Source of the DNA: CAVRXT01 sp049644285
Lineage (GTDB): Bacteria; Acidobacteriota; Terriglobia; Acidiferrales; UBA7541
Reading direction: 5' to 3'
Length of the DNA: 64,000 nt
Assembly (NCBI GenBank): GCA_049644285.1
Contig: JBARRP010000023.1
Coordinates: 38,197-102,196, forward strand
In this document: positions 1-8,408 of the stretch, one piece after another
Numbering within the stretch: the first letter of the stretch is position 1
Layout: the number at the start of each line of letters is the position of its first letter
The notes under the pieces: generated by a model
Database searches by the model: none
Told to the model about the DNA's origin: nothing
Seen by the model: the letters and a program-made list of their open reading frames with translations, nothing else
Translations under genes and position numbers: made by a program

Positions 1-1097
1 CGGCACTCGTGCGCGAGCGTCCGGAATCGATCGCAGCTTTGGCGCGATCCTACTATCATCTAGGTGAGAAGGACAAAGCGCGCGCGACACTCGAAGAATT
101 GCGCGCCACTCCTGCGGGACCGCAGGGAGTCTTCCTCGGCGCGCAGATCGCCAATGAAATGGGGGATTACGACACCGCCGAAAAACTGCTGCTCTCGATT
201 GAGTCAGCCTATCCGGACCCGGCGGCTTTGGGCTACAACCTCGCCCTCGTTCAATACTGTGCCAAGCGATTCGACGAAAGCCGCCGCACCCTTCTTCGCC
301 TCGTTGACTCGGGCTATAAGACCGGCGAGATTCTCAATCTTCTCGGCTGGTGCTATCAGCAACAAAACCAGCCCCAGGAGGCCGCCGGCGCACTCGAACA
401 GGCGATCGCCCTCGAGCCCGCTCAGGAATCGAACTACCTCGACCTAGGTAAGGTGCTCCTGGCGAACCGCTCCCTCCCCGCTGCTCTCGAGCTTGCCAGG
501 CGCGTGACCCAAACGTTTCCGGATTCCCCGCGCGCCTTCGTGCTGAAAGGTTCCGTCGAGCTGAAGATGTCGCAGTTCACTGACGCCGTTACCTCATTCT
601 CTCGCGCCGCTGTGCTCGCTCCCGGTGATCCCGACGCCAGCCTCGGATTGGCGCAAGCGCAATTCGGAGCAGGAATGCGAAAGGAATCCGCGGCCAACTT
701 CGAAAGCGCCATGAAACGCTTCCCCAAGGACGCGCGTTTTCCCCTCGAATACGCCATCGTGCTGTTGAAGGAAGCCGAAACCGGAGATGCGCCCACCGAA
801 CCGCGCCCCGAAGCTTTGCTCGAATCAGCCCTCGCACTCAACGGTTCCTCTTCAGAAGCTCACTATCAGCTCGGCAACCTCTACTTGGAGAAAGGCCAGG
901 CGGCCGCATCCTTGCCGCATCTCGAAAAGGCCGCCAAGCTCGACACGCAAAGCGCGAGGATTCATTTCGCCCTTTCGCGTGTTTATCGCAGGCTGGGCCG
1001 CAACGCCGAAGCATCAAAAGAACTGGATCTGTATCAAGACCTGAAGAACAAGGAATCCCAAAGCGAGCCCGTACCGGCCGGCATGTCCCCCCACTAA
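1..1097 (+). CDS. Tetratricopeptide-repeat protein, 5' end outside the window
   Basis: This is the C-terminal 360 or so residues of a TPR protein. Helix-turn-helix repeats of about 34 residues run through the whole frame, with the usual small residue and A/P pattern; examples are around residues 100-135 (LLGWCYQQQNQ, then ALEQAIALEP) and 280-345. Reading frame is open to the window edge and the first start-like codon (GTG at 9) has no ribosome binding site, so the gene almost certainly begins upstream. TPR arrays are protein-interaction scaffolds; no catalytic domain is visible in this part. The end is a Pro/Ser/Glu tail. The stop is followed immediately by a decayed oxidoreductase fragment, so no operon partner can be named. 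In this phylum such proteins often carry an N-terminal signal or a second domain, which cannot be checked here. Confidence 0.8.
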   Translation, partial: ALVRERPESIAALARSYYHLGEKDKARATLEELRATPAGPQGVFLGAQIANEMGDYDTAEKLLLSIESAYPDPAALGYNLALVQYCAKRFDESRRTLLRLVDSGYKTGEILNLLGWCYQQQNQPQEAAGALEQAIALEPAQESNYLDLGKVLLANRSLPAALELARRVTQTFPDSPRAFVLKGSVELKMSQFTDAVTSFSRAAVLAPGDPDASLGLAQAQFGAGMRKESAANFESAMKRFPKDARFPLEYAIVLLKEAETGDAPTEPRPEALLESALALNGSSSEAHYQLGNLYLEKGQAAASLPHLEKAAKLDTQSARIHFALSRVYRRLGRNAEASKELDLYQDLKNKESQSEPVPAGMSPH

Positions 1098-1371
1098 GCG
1101 GTTTCCTGACAACCTTGGGATATTCGGTTGGTCGCAAGACTACGATCGAGGTGACCGACCTGATCTGGAAGCGTGCACGCATGAGTGGCTTCGCCCTGGC
1201 TGCACAATCCCCCGCCGTCATCGCGGCGGCATGGAGTACCATTCTCCCCCTGCTCATCTCAGAGAAGGTCCACCCCGTCCTCGAAAAGACTTACCCCATG
1301 GAAAGGCCGCGGAAGCCTTGCGCCATCTGATCGAAGACCGTCCCTTTGGAAGGGTGGTGCTGTCTGTTTAG
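1098..1371 (+). pseudogene. C-terminal remnant of a quinone oxidoreductase (zinc-type alcohol dehydrogenase superfamily)
   Basis: Translation from just after the TPR stop gives a GYSVGRKTTIEVTDLIWK segment, then a stretch ending in HPVLEKTYPME. After a one-base shift near 1301-1304 the frame continues as AAEALRHLIEDRPFGRVVL to a stop at 1369-1371. Both halves match the closing part of NADPH:quinone oxidoreductases, in which a conserved proline-leucine-glutamate helix is followed by a G-K/R-V-V-L terminal strand. Only about 90 of the usual 320-340 residues remain. The shift falls in a short A run (GGAAAGG where GGAAAAGG is expected), so a one-base homopolymer loss explains it. The missing N-terminal two thirds shows that it is a remnant even if the shift were a sequencing error. 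Confidence 0.72.
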
Positions 1372-1398
1372 ACTCTCCGTCTGAATCGACTCGGCAGT

Positions 1399-2259
1399 TC
1401 AAGAGAGTGTCCCGGTAAACTTTTCCAGACTATGGTCTCGCTCGATTCCACTTTTCAAATAACGCGTTGGCGTCGTCCCCAATTGCTTGCGGAACATGGA
1501 TATAAACGCGCTCGTGCTGCTGTATCCAGCCTCCAAAGCCGCTGCAGTCACTTTTTCGCCGGAAGCCAGCAACTGCATTCCATGGAGCAGGTGCAATTGC
1601 TGCCGCCACTTGGCGAAAGTCATTTTCGTTTCCTCCAGGAACCGCCTCTGAATGGTCCTCTTGCTTGCCCCGCAGTCCTTGCACAGCTTCTCCAGTGTCC
1701 TCTGGTCGCCAGGATTCGCAAACAACGCTTCCATCACTCTCTTCGCCCGCGAATCCACCGGATGCGGCAACTGCAAAGGGACGGACCCGACCGCCTTCAG
1801 CTGATCGACAAGTATCTCGACAATCCGCCTCTCGGTCGCCGCTTTCTTGTTTAATTTCGAAAATGTGCAAGCATGAAGGATCAGCTCCTTCAAGAGCGCC
1901 GACACATTCATCACAAAACACCTCGCCGGCAGCGCGCGGCAAAGCTTCGGAAACAAATAAAGAGTCCTCATCGAAACCTGCCCGGACATGCTCACAGAGT
2001 GCGGCGTGTCCGCTGGAATCCACACCGCGCGCATCGGCGGCACGACCCATACGCCCTGCTTCGTTCGCAGGGTCATCACGCCTTTCGAAGCAAACAATAG
2101 TTGGTCTTCAGGATGAGAGTGCTCCAGAATCACATGACTATGCGGCGTCCGCCGACACACTCGCAATCTCCGCGAGCCGGCGGCCGTTCTTACCCAAAAG
2201 GATGCTGTGGCACTTGTGCGACATTCCTTGTCACAATAGCGAGAGAATTTACGCGCCAC
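1399..2259 (-). CDS. AraC-family transcriptional regulator with N-terminal cupin
   Basis: The protein has about 286 residues. The N-terminal half has a cupin-like sensor with an H-S-H-P-E-D metal/ligand motif near residues 47-52 and a PxR..WIPA..PH motif, as in NimR-like regulators. The C-terminal 100 residues hold the two helix-turn-helix units of the AraC family: GASKRTIQRRF in the first and AGYSSTSAFISMFRKQLGTTPTRY in the second, which is the family signature. It is a DNA-binding regulator, probably of a small-molecule response. It lies head to head with the VOC-fold gene at 2304, only about 45 bases away, so that gene is a likely target. The GTG start at 2259 has no clear ribosome binding site, and a start further inside is possible. 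Confidence 0.85.
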   Translation of the reverse strand: MARKFSRYCDKECRTSATASFWVRTAAGSRRLRVCRRTPHSHVILEHSHPEDQLLFASKGVMTLRTKQGVWVVPPMRAVWIPADTPHSVSMSGQVSMRTLYLFPKLCRALPARCFVMNVSALLKELILHACTFSKLNKKAATERRIVEILVDQLKAVGSVPLQLPHPVDSRAKRVMEALFANPGDQRTLEKLCKDCGASKRTIQRRFLEETKMTFAKWRQQLHLLHGMQLLASGEKVTAAALEAGYSSTSAFISMFRKQLGTTPTRYLKSGIERDHSLEKFTGTLS

Positions 2260-2303
2260 AAGTGCTATTCCTGACCTGCACCAAAGCCATTACGGAGGAA
2301 AAG

Positions 2304-2678
2304 ATGCTCGCTTCGGGAAAGATAGTCGGCTTTGTTCCCACCAAGGATTACGACAAGGCCCGCGCCTTCTATGAAGGCAAACTTGGCTTCGAGTTTGTGA
2401 GCCTCGATCAATTCGCCTTGGTGATGCGCGCCGGCGATCACATGATTCGGATCGCAAAAGTGCAGAATTTCACTCCACTGCAAGGCACCATCCTCGGCTG
2501 GGAAGTCGAAAACATCGAAGCGGTCGTAAACTGGCTCAGGGATCGCGGCGTCGCAACCGAAAAATATCCCTTCGTTCAGGACCGTGAACTCGGGATTTGG
2601 ACAACACCCACAGGTGACAAGGTAGCCTGGTTCAAGGATCCGGATGGCAACATCCTTTCTGTGAGCCGGCATCCTTAG
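2304..2678 (+). CDS. VOC-superfamily (glyoxalase/bleomycin-resistance fold) protein
   Basis: This 124-residue protein has the beta-alpha-beta-beta-beta pattern of the vicinal-oxygen-chelate fold: FVPTKDYDKARAFYEGKLGFE at residues 7-28, and near the end the hallmark KVAWFKDPDGNILSV, in which the Glu/Asp-Pro-Asp-Gly-N segment closes the module. Family members are metal-dependent lyases, dioxygenases or drug-binding proteins; the specific substrate is not recognisable. ATG at 2304 is chosen because GGAGG lies at 2294-2298, five bases upstream; longer open reading further upstream has no support. It is divergent from the AraC-type regulator and may be controlled by it. A stem-loop at 2732-2753 follows the gene. 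Confidence 0.85.
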   Translation: MLASGKIVGFVPTKDYDKARAFYEGKLGFEFVSLDQFALVMRAGDHMIRIAKVQNFTPLQGTILGWEVENIEAVVNWLRDRGVATEKYPFVQDRELGIWTTPTGDKVAWFKDPDGNILSVSRHP

Positions 2679-2986
2679 TGGAAGAAGTTCCCGGAAGAAA
2701 ATCGCCGTGTAGTCGGGCGGGGTCGCCCACGCTATCTCGATCCTTTGAGATAGTTCTGGCCCTTTTAGACTAGGCTATGGTTGTACGGAGGTCAGCGTTT
2801 TGAAAACGTTGTGACGCCGCAACCTCTGGGCAACATTTGGTCATGCTGATCACCCTCTCACAGTCGCACAACCACAACTTGAACAAAACACAACCCAATC
2901 CAAAATTCTGCCCGCAACACAAATGCACTTTCTGAAGGAAAGCCGAAAGGGCGGCCGCTGCACTCCCGGCGTGCCACGGTGACGCG
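2679..2986. other. Intergenic region without a recognisable gene
   Basis: This 308-base stretch lies between the VOC gene and the beta-propeller gene. Besides the short stem-loop listed separately, it is low in coding signal in all frames and shows an A/C-rich tract (about 2860-2930). I see no clear sigma-70 promoter, but the start of the following gene must be served from here. Confidence 0.5.
2732..2753 (+). terminator. Stem-loop, possible terminator of the VOC gene
   Basis: A perfect 7-base stem (CTATCTC / GAGATAG) with an 8-base loop is followed after a few bases by CCCTTTT. The stem is only moderately stable and the T run is displaced, so a factor-independent terminator is plausible rather than certain. 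Confidence 0.4.
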
Positions 2987-4741
2987 GTGCTGAGCAGGCC
3001 ACAACGCCCATTCCTGGTTGCTCTCACCGCTCTCTTCTCCCTGTCTGTCCCGGTTCTTCGACCAACTCGATTACTCCTGGCCTCGCCCGGCAACGAAATC
3101 TTCACCGATGTCACCGACGAGGCTGGCATCACCTGGCGGCACTTCAACGGGGAATCACCGGATCGCCTTCTGATCGAAGCTATGGGCGGAGGCGTAGCGT
3201 TTGTTGACTTCGATCGCGACGGCCTCCAAGACATCTTCTTTGTCAACGGTGGTGAAACGCCGCACGGCGAAAGCCCGGCTCCGGTTCGGAATGCGCTTTA
3301 TCGCAATCTCGGGAATGGAAAATTTGAAGATGTGGCCGCGAAGGCTGGAGTCGATCGCTTGTCATTTTATGGGATGGGAGTCGCGGCCGGCGATTTCGAT
3401 AACAATGGTTTTCCCGATCTGTATGTCACCGGCTACCCTTCGAGCGCGCTGTTTCATAACAACGGCAACGGCACCTTCACCGACGTCACGGACAAAGCCG
3501 GGGTCAAGAACTCCGGAAAATGGGGAGCAAGCGCGGCCTGGTTCGATTACGACCGCGACGGCTACCTCGATCTCATCGTTTGCAACTACGTGCGGTTTTC
3601 GTTCGACGATCCGAAGAAGTGCGAAGTGAACGGCACGCGCGCCTACTGCGAGCAGGTAGCCTACCAAGGCATGCCGCTCACCCTCTACCACAATAATGGC
3701 GACGGCACCTTCACCGATGTCACAGTGCGGTCAGGTCTTGAAAAATTGATCGGACGGGGTCTCGGGGTCGTTGCCATTGATGTGAACGACGACGGCTGGC
3801 CCGACCTCTTCGTGGCTCGCGACGCCTCACCGAATCTTCTCCTCATCAACAAGCACGACGGCACATTCGAGGACAAGGCGCTCGACGCCGAAGTTGCCTA
3901 CGATCCGAGCGGCCTTGCCAAAGCCGGAATGGGCGTGGATGCCGGGGACGTCAACAACGACGGCGTGCCGGACTTCGTCGTCACCAATTTCAACGACCAA
4001 TACCATTCGCTCTTCTTTGGCGCGCCGGCATTTCCGTACGAAGACCGAACGGTTGCTTCGCACCTCGCCGCGTACTCGAGATCGTATGTGGGTTGGGGAG
4101 CGCACTTCATCGATTACGACAACGATGGCAATTTGGACTTGGTGCTGGTAAACGGCCACATCAATCGAGTCATCGAGTCCACCCGCGGTGATGTGAAGTA
4201 CAAAGAGCCGCCGCTGCTGCTGCGCAACGCAGGCAAGGGAATCTTTCAAAACATGCGCGATCTTGCGGGCCCCGTGTTCCGCTCCGGTTACGTGGCTCGA
4301 GGGCTGGCAGTCGGCGACTTCGATAACGATGGAGCCGAAGATGTCGTGTTTACAGTTCTCAACGACAAACCGGCGCTCCTGAGAAATAATGTGGGGAAGG
4401 ACAACCCCTGGATTGGTTTCGAGCTTCAGGGAACCAAGAGCAATCGCGACGCGATCGGAGCAAGAATCACTGTTCGGTCCGGGAATCGGAAACTGGTTCG
4501 CTGGATCACCGGCGGCTCGAGCTACCTTTCATCTCATGACAAGCGCGTAGTCGTTGGCCTCGGCGGCGAGTCCGTTCCGGGCGCAGTGGACGCTGAAATC
4601 CGTTGGCCCAGCGGCGTGTCGCAGCAACTCTCCGGCCTCAGGCCAAATCAGTATCACAAGATCGTCGAGCCCGCCGCGAGCGGTAGGGCTGCGGCCTCGG
4701 CTATCTCATTAGGACGTAGCGTCCGCCGTTGGTCGCGATGA
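2987..4741 (+). CDS. Secreted FG-GAP/VCBS beta-propeller protein with ASPIC/UnbV domain (CRTAC1-like)
   Basis: The protein has 584 residues and starts with a hydrophobic signal-like segment (residues 8-30). It is followed by seven calcium-binding-type repeats of the D-x-D-x-D/N-G-x-x-D form, for example DFDRDGLQDIFF, DFDNNGFPDLYV, DYDRDGYLDLIV, DVNDDGWPDLFV, DVNNDGVPDFVV, DYDNDGNLDLVL and DFDNDGAEDVVF; these form a beta-propeller. The last 90 residues (NPWIGFELQGTKSNRDAIGARI... WPSGV) are the ASPIC/UnbV domain. Such CRTAC1-like proteins are extracytoplasmic and expanded in Acidobacteriota and Planctomycetota, often near TPR proteins; their function is unknown. The start is GTG with weak ribosome binding support. 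The last 41 bases overlap the DoxX gene on the other strand. Confidence 0.88.
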   Translation: MLSRPQRPFLVALTALFSLSVPVLRPTRLLLASPGNEIFTDVTDEAGITWRHFNGESPDRLLIEAMGGGVAFVDFDRDGLQDIFFVNGGETPHGESPAPVRNALYRNLGNGKFEDVAAKAGVDRLSFYGMGVAAGDFDNNGFPDLYVTGYPSSALFHNNGNGTFTDVTDKAGVKNSGKWGASAAWFDYDRDGYLDLIVCNYVRFSFDDPKKCEVNGTRAYCEQVAYQGMPLTLYHNNGDGTFTDVTVRSGLEKLIGRGLGVVAIDVNDDGWPDLFVARDASPNLLLINKHDGTFEDKALDAEVAYDPSGLAKAGMGVDAGDVNNDGVPDFVVTNFNDQYHSLFFGAPAFPYEDRTVASHLAAYSRSYVGWGAHFIDYDNDGNLDLVLVNGHINRVIESTRGDVKYKEPPLLLRNAGKGIFQNMRDLAGPVFRSGYVARGLAVGDFDNDGAEDVVFTVLNDKPALLRNNVGKDNPWIGFELQGTKSNRDAIGARITVRSGNRKLVRWITGGSSYLSSHDKRVVVGLGGESVPGAVDAEIRWPSGVSQQLSGLRPNQYHKIVEPAASGRAAASAISLGRSVRRWSR

Positions 4742-5087
4742 TGACGATACTCATCACGACGAGTATGAGGTCGTAATGCCAACCATATGTCTTGTCGCCC
4801 CAGAAACCGATATGCCAGACGAAAATCTTCCTCTGGATTGCGCCGAGCATTACCAGGATCAATCCGATGGCCGCCAGTTGGGTGAGGACACCGAAGATGA
4901 CTCCAAAACTGCCGAGGACCTCGGCAAGGCCCAGAAACGCCGTAAAACCCTTGCTCATTCCGATGCTTTTGCTCCGTTCCTCGGCCTTTGTGAGATGACT
5001 CCAGCCGCTGGTGATGAAGACGATCCCGACCATCAGCCTCAGCAACAGGAATCCGACATCCGCGTATTGGGTAAGCAGCGGGAACAT
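4701..5087 (-). CDS. DoxX-family membrane protein
   Basis: This 128-residue protein has four predicted membrane helices: VGFLLLRLMVGIVFITSGW, FLGLAEVLGSFGVIFGVL, LAAIGLILVMLGAI and YDLILVVMSIVIIATNG. The LRLMVGIVFITSGWSHL start, the AEVLGSFGVI helix and the WHYDL segment are typical of DoxX/DoxD-like proteins. Family members are linked to thiosulfate:quinone oxidoreduction or oxidative-stress complexes, but most are uncharacterised. ATG at 5087 is preferred because AGGAGG lies upstream; a start at 5144 would add 19 polar residues before the first helix. The gene is convergent with, and overlaps by 41 bases, the beta-propeller gene. Confidence 0.85.
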   Translation of the reverse strand: MFPLLTQYADVGFLLLRLMVGIVFITSGWSHLTKAEERSKSIGMSKGFTAFLGLAEVLGSFGVIFGVLTQLAAIGLILVMLGAIQRKIFVWHIGFWGDKTYGWHYDLILVVMSIVIIATNGGRYVLMR

Positions 5088-5175
5088 GGGAACCGTCCGC
5101 CTCCTCTGTTCCGAATCAGTCGAGCCCGGGGTGAAGGCTGGCAATCATACCAAGCCCGAGCTGATGAGATGTGGG

Positions 5176-6708
5176 CTATCGGGCAAATCCAACCGCGGCG
5201 GCTGCTTGCCGCGCCGACTTTCCGTCGGCGCGTTTCTTGAACCATTCGGCGGCAAGACGCGACGCCTTCACCGCTCCGGCAATATCCGATTCCGGCGAGA
5301 GCGAGTCGGTGTTGGCGAAAAAGATGCGTTCCATCGGCTGGCTCGCGGCGGGTTGGATTTTCGTGAAGTTGCCGGGGACCGACATGAACATCGGGTGTCC
5401 GCGGCGATAGAGATGAACCTCCAGAGGATCGACGTTGAATTCGGGAAGCAGCTTTTTGAAATCGGCCAAGGCTTTTGCGGCGAGCTGGCGGCAACTCTCC
5501 TCTTTCAGAAGCTTGGATCGTTGCAATTCGTCCAGGGGCGTATACAGAGTGAGGATGTTGTTTTTCTGGCGATAGCCGGGCTGATTGCGGATCGTCCAAT
5601 CGGCGACCACGATATCGGTGAATGTGTTTCTCGGGCACCACGTGTCGTAGGCGCGATTGTGGATCGCTTTCTCGAAAATCAAATTAATGACGGAGTAGGG
5701 GATATAGCGAATCTGACTCATGGCATCGAGTTGCGCGTCGGGAATACCCGCGACGATTTTCGAGGTGATGAATTTGGGCGAGGTCATGATGGCTGCCTTC
5801 GCCGCCACTGTCTGCAGTTCGCCCTGATGCATGTAGGTGACATGAACTTCATCCTTTTGCTGCTCGACGCCGACTACCGTCGCGCCGCCGACCATTCGCT
5901 CGCGATGCTTCGCGAGCATTGTCTCGGAGAGTTTCTTCGTGATCGCGCCATTGCCCCCGGGCAGTGTCACGCGATGATCCCGATAATTCTCCGTGGCGTT
6001 GTACTGGACCTCCCCGAGGCCGACCAGTGCAGAAGCGTCTGCCGTTTTCGATCCATAGTTGGATGGGCCGTAGGTGTCCCACCATTGCTGGACCTCCGGC
6101 TCATAGCCGGCAAGATACTTGGAGAAGGGTTCGGCATCGAGCTGCTCGGGATGAGCCTTGAGATCGATGGCAAGGACAGCGCGGCGGAATTTCTTGAAAC
6201 TTTCCCGCACATTCGCAGGATACGGCAGCTCATCGAGACCGGAGCGCCACGTGTCCGCCACGAGCTTGCCGTTGACGATCGTCGAATCCGGACTATTGAT
6301 GGGAAGCTGTTTGAGACCCAGTTCGCGCGCCAGTTGGTCGGATTCCGAGCCGGCTTCGTCGAAGGCGGAGCCCGTCGCGAAGCCCTGGCCCTGATACTCC
6401 TCAGCGTACGCATTCCCGCCCCAGTGCTCTTCTTTTTCCAGCAGAAGAAAATTGTACGATTGCAGAAAATAGGCCGCGGCAAGGCCGCTCATCCCTCCAC
6501 CAACAATCACGACATCGTAGCTTTTCGACACTGGCGGGCGCGTGAAGACGTGGCCGTCTCGAACCTGGTGGCAAATTTCATAGTGCTCGCCGTCCACGGC
6601 CGGCTGCGATTCGGGAGGCGCCGCCATCAACGAAAAATCAAACGGGCATCCGGCAGCGACTGATCCTGCCACAACGAACTTCAAGAAATCTCTTCGGTTC
6701 GGGGTCAT
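5176..6708 (-). CDS. Tat-exported FAD-dependent amine oxidase-like flavoprotein
   Basis: The 510-residue protein starts with a twin-arginine signal (RRDFLK at 5-10, then a hydrophobic stretch) ending in VAAGC, so it may be a Tat lipoprotein anchored at Cys21. The dinucleotide-binding motif VVIVGGGMSGLAAAYFL lies at about 67-83, followed by LLLEKEEHWGGNA, the FAD-ribose acid and GG motif of the monoamine oxidase/protoporphyrinogen oxidase group. It probably oxidises a primary or secondary amine outside the cytoplasm. The ATG overlaps the stop of the potC-like gene in an ATGA, so it is the last gene of a six-gene coupled set encoding a polyamine importer. That context favours a polyamine or a polyamine-derived substrate; the exact reaction is inferred. 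Confidence 0.82.
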   Translation of the reverse strand: MTPNRRDFLKFVVAGSVAAGCPFDFSLMAAPPESQPAVDGEHYEICHQVRDGHVFTRPPVSKSYDVVIVGGGMSGLAAAYFLQSYNFLLLEKEEHWGGNAYAEEYQGQGFATGSAFDEAGSESDQLARELGLKQLPINSPDSTIVNGKLVADTWRSGLDELPYPANVRESFKKFRRAVLAIDLKAHPEQLDAEPFSKYLAGYEPEVQQWWDTYGPSNYGSKTADASALVGLGEVQYNATENYRDHRVTLPGGNGAITKKLSETMLAKHRERMVGGATVVGVEQQKDEVHVTYMHQGELQTVAAKAAIMTSPKFITSKIVAGIPDAQLDAMSQIRYIPYSVINLIFEKAIHNRAYDTWCPRNTFTDIVVADWTIRNQPGYRQKNNILTLYTPLDELQRSKLLKEESCRQLAAKALADFKKLLPEFNVDPLEVHLYRRGHPMFMSVPGNFTKIQPAASQPMERIFFANTDSLSPESDIAGAVKASRLAAEWFKKRADGKSARQAAAAVGFAR

Positions 6709-7562
6709 GCACTTTCTCCTTGGTAAGTGGCAGGAACGAGTTCAGTGGCAGAAGCGGCGCCTTCTTCGGCCTTCTGGCTGCGCGTGCGCAGGTGATACCA
6801 CAGCACGATCAGGCTGATGGAGAAGAGGAGAATAATTGTCGAAATGGCGTTGATCTCCGGCGTGATGCCTCGCCGCAAGCGCGACCAGATTTCAAGCGGC
6901 AGCGTGTTCTCGCGCCCGATCAGGAAGAAGCTGACGGCGATTTCGTCCATCGAGAGGGTGAAGATCAGAAGGCCCGCCGCGACAATCGAAACGCGCAGGT
7001 TGGGTAGGGTCACCCGCCAGAAGGTCCTCCAGTGATTTGCGCCGAGATCAAGCGAAGCTTCTTCTTGAGCCCGATCGAGTTTCTGCAACCCGGCAAAGAT
7101 TTCAGTGGTGGCGACAGAAATGAGCGCGGTGCCGTGGCCCAGGGTGATCGTCAGAAGGCTCAACTTCAGTCCCGCCGCGACGAAAAACATCAGCAGAGAG
7201 AGGCCGGTGATGATTCCCGGCAGAATCAGCGGAAGCAACACGAGTCGGCGGAAGAGGGCCTTGCCGGGGAACGTGGCTCGGTCGAGGGCCAGCGCGGCGG
7301 GCAGTCCCAGGCCAATCGCGATCCCCACGGCAGCCAGCGCTACGACGAAACTGTTCAGGACGGTGCTCCAGAGCGCGTCGTCACCGAAGAGCGTTCCATA
7401 CCAGCTCAGCGTCAAATCCTTTGGAGGGAAACCCCCAACGCCGGCGCCGTTGAAGGAATAGATCACCAACACGATGATCGGTAGATAAAGGAATGCGTAG
7501 ACAGCGGCGGCGTAGAATCCAAGCCATCCGGAACGCCCCGACACTGGGCTTCCGCCGCTCAT
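6705..7562 (-). CDS. potC: Spermidine/putrescine-type ABC transporter permease (PotC-like)
   Basis: This 285-residue inner-membrane protein has six predicted helices and the binding-protein-dependent transport EAA loop, here EEASLDLGANHWRTFWRVTLPNL at about residues 172-194, which docks on the ATPase. The N-terminal helix with YLFLPIIVLVIYSFN-like sequence (AFLYLPIIVLVIYSFNGA) and the late SMDEIAVSFFL segment are typical of PotC. It would pair with the PotB-like permease encoded just upstream. ATG at 7562 overlaps the previous stop (ATGA), and its own stop overlaps the next start, so translation is coupled on both sides. Confidence 0.92.
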   Translation of the reverse strand: MSGGSPVSGRSGWLGFYAAAVYAFLYLPIIVLVIYSFNGAGVGGFPPKDLTLSWYGTLFGDDALWSTVLNSFVVALAAVGIAIGLGLPAALALDRATFPGKALFRRLVLLPLILPGIITGLSLLMFFVAAGLKLSLLTITLGHGTALISVATTEIFAGLQKLDRAQEEASLDLGANHWRTFWRVTLPNLRVSIVAAGLLIFTLSMDEIAVSFFLIGRENTLPLEIWSRLRRGITPEINAISTIILLFSISLIVLWYHLRTRSQKAEEGAASATELVPATYQGESA

Positions 7563-8407
7563 GAAAAAGTGAGCCTCTTTTCGAGACGCTCGACCGCGAA
7601 CAACAGGGCGACCACCAGCACCAGCATGCAGAGTGAAATTGCCGCGCCGAGCGGCCAGTTGTACGCCGCTCCAAACAGGCTGACCACGATGTTTGAAATC
7701 ATGATGCCGCTCGGCCCGCCGACGAGGAGTGGAGCGAGGAAGTCGCCCAACGTAAGAACGAAGGCAAACGTAGCTCCAGCGAGAACTCCAGGTATCGACA
7801 GCGGGAAAATCACGCGCCAGAACGTTTTCATGGGTGAGGCGCCCAGGTCCTGCGAGGCTTCCACGAGATTCCGCGGAACGTGTTCGAGAGAGGCGTAGAT
7901 CGGCAGAAAAGTGAACGGGGTGTAGATGTGTGTGAGCGTGAGAATCACTGCGAACGGACTATAGAGAAAAAACTCCACGGGATGACGGGTCAGGTGAAGG
8001 TATTGCAGAAAACCATTCAAGACGCCGTCGCTTCCGAGGATCGTCTTCCAGGCATAACCGCGCACGAGGTAGCTGACCCAGAGCGGAATAATGACGAGCT
8101 GGTAGAGCAAGTCCTTGCGATGGGCCGCGCGGAAGGAAAGGTAGTAAGCGAGCGGATAGCCCAGCAGCAGCGCCAGGAGCGTAACCGAACCGGCGATCCG
8201 CATCGAGCGCAGCAGCACTTGCACGTAAATCGGATTGCGTAAAAGCTCGCGGTAGTTGTCGAGGTTCCAGTTGTGCACGATCACTTGGAGCGGGGAAACG
8301 GTCCAAAAGCTGTTGCAGAAAAGGATGGCGTAAGGGATCAGCAGAAAAAGCGTGACCCACAGAAGCGGGGGAATGGCGACGGCTGATTTGTACGCGCGCG
8401 TATACAC
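7559..8407 (-). CDS. potB: Spermidine/putrescine-type ABC transporter permease (PotB-like)
   Basis: This permease has about 282 residues and six helices: one N-terminal (PPLLWVTLFLLIPYAILFCNSF), then VTLLALLLGYPLAYYLSF and later segments ending LCMLVLVVALLFAVERLEKR. The EAA loop reads VEASQDLGASPMKTFWRVIFPLS. This is the PotB/PotH subfamily. I place the start at GTG 8407, one base after the stop of the ATPase gene; the open frame extends further upstream but only by running through the ATPase gene in another frame. Its stop overlaps the potC-like start. Together with the ATPase, PotC-like and PotD-like products it makes a complete polyamine-type importer. Confidence 0.9.
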   Translation of the reverse strand: MYTRAYKSAVAIPPLLWVTLFLLIPYAILFCNSFWTVSPLQVIVHNWNLDNYRELLRNPIYVQVLLRSMRIAGSVTLLALLLGYPLAYYLSFRAAHRKDLLYQLVIIPLWVSYLVRGYAWKTILGSDGVLNGFLQYLHLTRHPVEFFLYSPFAVILTLTHIYTPFTFLPIYASLEHVPRNLVEASQDLGASPMKTFWRVIFPLSIPGVLAGATFAFVLTLGDFLAPLLVGGPSGIMISNIVVSLFGAAYNWPLGAAISLCMLVLVVALLFAVERLEKRLTFS

Positions 8408-8408
8408 T

